From NCBI GenBank assembly GCA_013399695.1, contig VXAU01002492.1, positions 445,854-509,853 on the forward strand: a stretch of DNA of 64,000 bases, in the 5' to 3' direction. Made by a program: the position numbers and the translations under genes. This document shows, one piece after another, positions 60,361 through 64,000 of the stretch (position 1 is its first letter; the number at the start of each line of letters is the position of its first letter). Origin of the DNA: Formicarius rufipectus. Lineage: Eukaryota; Chordata; Aves; Passeriformes; Formicariidae. The notes under the pieces are model-generated. The model saw only the letters and a program-made list of their open reading frames with translations, did no database searches and was not told the DNA's origin.

Positions 60361-60932
60361 ATTCTTAGCTTTCTACTTCAATAAAATTGCTCACATCATG
60401 TCACTGTCATAGTAATGTGCCTTTTTATTTTTCATATTAATGAAAATTACCAGTAGAATGAGGAAAATTGTAATAAGATTTAATGTCTTCTATTAGGTTT
60501 TTCTGCTGTATGGCACTCAAGTGATACAGTATCTGGCTTCTGGTTGACTGTGGATGGGTATTCTTGCCCACCTTAGCCAATTTTAATACTTCCTTTCTAA
60601 AAACTTAAGTGTTTTAGAGCTCTTGTTTTAGCTTAACTAACTCAGTTCCCAACTTACTTTGTTAAATTCAATTTCTTTAACTCTTGTGAAGCTCTTTTTT
60701 TCTAATATTATTCCTGTGTTTGTTTAGGATTTCACTGCAGTCTTGATCTAGAATGATTTCATACATGAGGAATGTAGTATCCTCTTTGAAAACATATCTA
60801 CATTTTATACTAAGCAGTCATTTAAATCGCTGTTGGATTAAGACTGATTTTTATATGAGTTTATTTTTAAGATATCTTTCAGACAACATATACTGCTCAT
60901 CAGAAATTTTTATTTCAGCTGAAAATTACTGG

Positions 60933-61020
60933 TTTTTTTTTTTTTTAAAAAAGGAAAAAACAAAGCAAACATACGAGGGGGGGGAAAGAGGAAAAAGAAA
61001 AAAAATACCAACTAAACAAA
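60933..61020. repeat. Poly(T)/poly(A)/G8 low-complexity block
   Basis: A T run turns into an A-rich stretch with AAAC units, a G8 run at 60,977-60,984 and further A-rich sequence. It is the only A/C-type tract on the + strand comparable to the many T/G tracts. Confidence 0.83.
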
Positions 61021-61792
61021 ACCAACAGACCGAAACAGATTCTTTGTAGGAACCTTTTAAGTCACACCACCTATAGAATATACTTTGATTTTTAAAACTG
61101 TGCCCAGTTTTGTTAAGCAGTTTTTCTCCCTTTCACAAGCACAGCACCTACAGCCTTGTGACTTCACTGCTTTTACAAGGTTTAAGAGAATCATTTTCAA
61201 ATCCATGTAGTTCCAGTCATGGAAACTGCAATGGATTCTGTAATGGGATCAGAGGAGCTGGAGAGGTTGGAGTTTGAGACTTGTATCAGCAAACCATTGT
61301 TATTTGGATTTAAAAAGAAAAATCTGGCAAGGCTTAGCTGGGTTCTGAGTGAAAACTGCTGTGGGTCAGGGGCCCAAATACAGATGAAATGATTCAGAGC
61401 AGCCTCTGAGTTTCTGTGGAGGGGTTGGGAGCATCCCTGAAGAGTGAGCTCCAAGCACTCACAGCTTTGGCCAGCCTGAGTTGCCTTCTCCTTGGTCTCT
61501 ACTTATTGACTCCTTAGAGCATTTCCCACTGGTATCAAATTCCGTGCACCATTTTGCTGGATCAGCTATGAGTGTAAGGGGATATTTTTCACTTTTCCTA
61601 AGCCTATCCTACAGTTTTAATTGCTACTCTCTTTTCAGTTTTCAAAACAATCCTGAGATTTGGAAGCCTCAGAGTTAGTTTTGTGTTGATCTTGAATTTG
61701 CAATAAAGTGGAAAAAAGAATGGATCTTCCCCGAATGTTATTTAGGTTTAGCAAACTATGGATGAAAAGAAATACAAATATATCTTTTTAGG

Positions 61793-61819
61793 AAAAAAAA
61801 AAAAAAAGAGAGAAAAAAA
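61793..61819. repeat. Poly(A) run, interrupted
   Basis: Fifteen A residues, then GAGAG, then seven A residues. Confidence 0.84.
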
Positions 61820-63218
61820 TCCAGATGTTTCTCATTGCCCTTTTTCTCTTAGGTCTTTCCTGGTTTTGTTTTCCAGACTACATAGGTAATTATAGATCAA
61901 GTATATATTCATCAAGCAGCTGCTGACCAGACTTCTTTAAAATGAGAGTGTCTTGGTCACTGAGATATCCTCTGACATCTTCAGGGTAGGACAGGAGAGG
62001 GAGGGAAAATTATTTCCACTGGACTAAAACTGTAACTTGAGGCTACAATTATCTACACCAGCAACTAGCTGATGTTCTTGTTTTTTCTGTATTAGAATAT
62101 TTATTTGCCTTTAACATTGTTTTAGTGCTTTTTGTAAACCAAGCAAAAAATGTATTCTGCTTAGAAAAGGGAAAATGGATTCTAAGTTTGGTAAAATGCT
62201 TTAGGAATATTTTCATTTCTGCAATTCACAAGCCTGGGATTTTCATAAAACTATTTTTGGTTTGAATTTTAACCTTTCCTTTCCCAACCTTTGCTTAATT
62301 TAAAGGGTAAGTACAATGAAATTGCCTTTTATCTCACTAGATGTTGCCTGTAACATAGTGCAAGTACTTTGTTGATGTAAATAACTTCCTTAGGATACGG
62401 AGCAGAACTTAAATTAGTTAATAAAACACAGAAATCCAGGCTGTTAAGAGAGGTCTAAAAACCTCCCCAAATTAGGCAGGCATTCTTAAGAAATGAAAAA
62501 CAATTAAAAAAAGACAACTCTATGGCAAGATCAGGGATTTTGCCTTAGCAGAATAGGAAGTAAAATCTTTTATTTTCTCCCATTACTGCAAAGTGAATGA
62601 AGTTTTTATTTGCAATCCCAAATTTTAAAATAGTTTTTTACACAAGGAGATGTAAACAGTCAACTTGGAGTAATTCTGTGGTGTGCACAGGATGCTTTGT
62701 GCCTTATCTGCAATGCCATGGCTCGGCACACATGGGCTACCTTCTGTTATTTCTTATTGTCTTCATTGCAGTTTTGGTGTCAGGAAAATATCTGCCTTTT
62801 CCATCCTTCAGTTTGCTGTAACCTCAGACTCAATGTTTCGTGCTTGTTTGAAGCAGAGAGATACGATTGTGCTGCGTGTTTACATCCCATGTAATGTGGG
62901 AATGCTATTATAAATATACTATGGAAAATGCTAAGGATGAGATGGCAAATGTTGTACTCAGAGTTAAATGATATCACTGCCTTGCGGTACTCTCCCTTCT
63001 CTTTATTTTCTCAGTCCTGTGGTATTGGATCCATGTATTTTGCACTTAGATGCCAGAACTGAGTAATTCTGAATTCTGCTACTGAAACATCTTTTCAGGC
63101 ATGGCCACATCAGTGGAATCACTGACAGTGATGGCCACAGAAGGGAACACATTTTCATTTAACCTTGATCCAGTCATCCTGTCAGTCTATTAAATAGTGT
63201 GCAATGTCTCTGAAATGG

Positions 63219-63229
63219 TGTGTGTGTGT
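63219..63229. repeat. Short (TG)n run
   Basis: About five to six TG units. Confidence 0.7.
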
Positions 63230-63328
63230 ATTGAGATCCTCAAATTGTGTGTTCCAGTGTAGGAAGACTTGCCAAGTCATTTACCTTTGGCCTAAGATTC
63301 ACTCTCTGGGCTCCTCTTGCTTGCCATA

Positions 63329-63870
63329 GTCACAGAATAATGGAATGGTTTGGGGTGGAAGGGACCTTAAAGCCCATCTCATCCCACCCCCTGCCATGGG
63401 CAGGGACCCCTTCCACCAGCCCAGGTTGCTCCAAGCCCCGTCCAACCTGGCCTTGGACACTCCCGGGGATGGGGCAGCCACAGCTTCTCTGCCCACCCTG
63501 TGCCAGGGCCTGCCCACCCTCCCAGCCAGGAATTCCTTCCCAATATCCCATCTAACCCCTTTCTCTGTCTGTGTGAAGCCATTCCCCTTGGCCTGTCACT
63601 CCACACCCTTGTCAACAGACTTTCTCCATCTTCCTTGTAGCTCTTTTGGGCACTGCAAGGCCACAGTGAGGTCCCCCCAAAGCTTCTCTTCCCCAGGCTG
63701 AACAATCCCAGCTCTCCCAGCCTTCCCTCCCAGCAGAGCTGCTCCATCCTCTGCCCATCCTGGTGCCTCCTCTGGACTCTCTCCAGCAGCTCCATGTCCT
63801 TGCTGTGCTGTTCCCTAGGGCTGGAGCAGCTCTGCAGGGGGGGTCTCACCTGAGCAGAGTAAGATGCCTT
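63329..63870 (-). mobile_element. CR1 LINE 3' fragment, about 540 bp
   Basis: The left edge 'AGTCACAGAATAATGGAATG' is the reversed 3' end. The copy then carries every main-type block in order through 'CAGCCAGGAATTCCTTCCCA', 'CTTCTCTTCCCCAGGCTGAA', 'CAGCAGAGCTGCTCCATCCT' and 'CAGCTCCATGTCCTTGCTGT', and fades after 'GGGTCTCACCTGAGCAGAG'. It looks like the best preserved copy of this type. Open frames of 118 and 156 codons on the two strands lie wholly within it and are not genes. Confidence 0.94.
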
Positions 63871-64000
63871 CTCTGCCTCTGGAACCTGGCTCAGCTCAGG
63901 CTTTTACCACTCCAATGATCCACACAACGTGTTCCTTTGTTTCCATTCCTTTAGAGTATGAGGGTTCCATCAGCAGGGAGGAGGTCAGTCTCCTGACAGT
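63871..64000. other. Unique DNA at the window end
   Basis: About 130 bases with no recognised element. The CR1 boundary just before it is uncertain by some tens of bases. Confidence 0.5.

Larger units (their letters stand above)
55890..63328. other. Long unique AT-rich stretch
   Basis: No gene or transposon recognised over 7.4 kb. It holds simple tracts (56,191-56,204; 58,135-58,195; 59,390-59,458; 60,933-61,020; 61,793-61,819; 63,219-63,229), a weak candidate exon at 56,818-56,941 and a POU/homeodomain-like palindrome cluster at 60,311-60,360. The absence of transposons over this length may mean constraint or chance. Confidence 0.55.

Noticed and set aside
63379..63849. Long minus-strand open frame of 156 codons and its + strand counterpart of 118 codons
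   Set aside because: Both lie inside a CR1 3' region; near-identical proline/glycine-rich translations appear in every main-type CR1 copy of the window.
8074..63870. Regularly recurring similar blocks as a possible CRISPR-like or satellite array
   Set aside because: The similar blocks are dispersed CR1 ends in both orientations with variable 5' truncation and irregular spacing, not an array.

Overview
This window reads as nuclear DNA of a bird, most likely a passerine or other neoavian. The dominant recognisable repeat is the 3' end of CR1 LINEs. These copies are several hundred bases or shorter, 5'-truncated and in both orientations, and most end in the CR1 signature of ATTCTGTG-like octamers. 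No Alu, L1 or tRNA-SINE sequence was recognised, and no LTR element could be identified with confidence. The DNA is AT-rich outside the CR1 copies. Microsatellites are short, and there are many T/G-rich low-complexity tracts.

Layout: 1-4.7 kb is unique AT-rich DNA. From 4.7 to 28.5 kb there is a CR1-dense stretch. It includes the longest copy (about 14.25-15.25 kb, carrying a frameshifted remnant of CR1 reverse transcriptase) and a pair of duplicated CR1-plus-flank segments (17.9-18.3 and 21.55-22.03 kb). From 28.5 to 34.4 kb the DNA is unique, with one weak candidate exon at 30,156-30,254. From 34.4 to 50 kb there are scattered CR1 copies. One of them (39.07-39.66 kb) is split by about 160 bases that match a segment 2 kb upstream, and another site (47.8-47.94 kb) is a head-to-head CR1 pair. 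From 50 to 63.3 kb the DNA is mostly unique and AT-rich, with one CR1 copy at 55.5 kb and homeodomain/POU-like motif clusters. A final minus-strand CR1 lies at 63.3-63.87 kb.

No intact protein-coding gene, tRNA, rRNA, CRISPR array or operon is supportable. Nearly all longer open frames are either shadows of CR1 or unrecognised frames compatible with chance. The most economical reading is a large intron or gene desert. T/G-rich tracts fall almost entirely on the + strand, which weakly suggests that any enclosing transcription unit runs left to right. The most interesting structures are the local duplications involving CR1 copies and a few possible regulatory motif clusters. No new enzymatic or defence system is evident.
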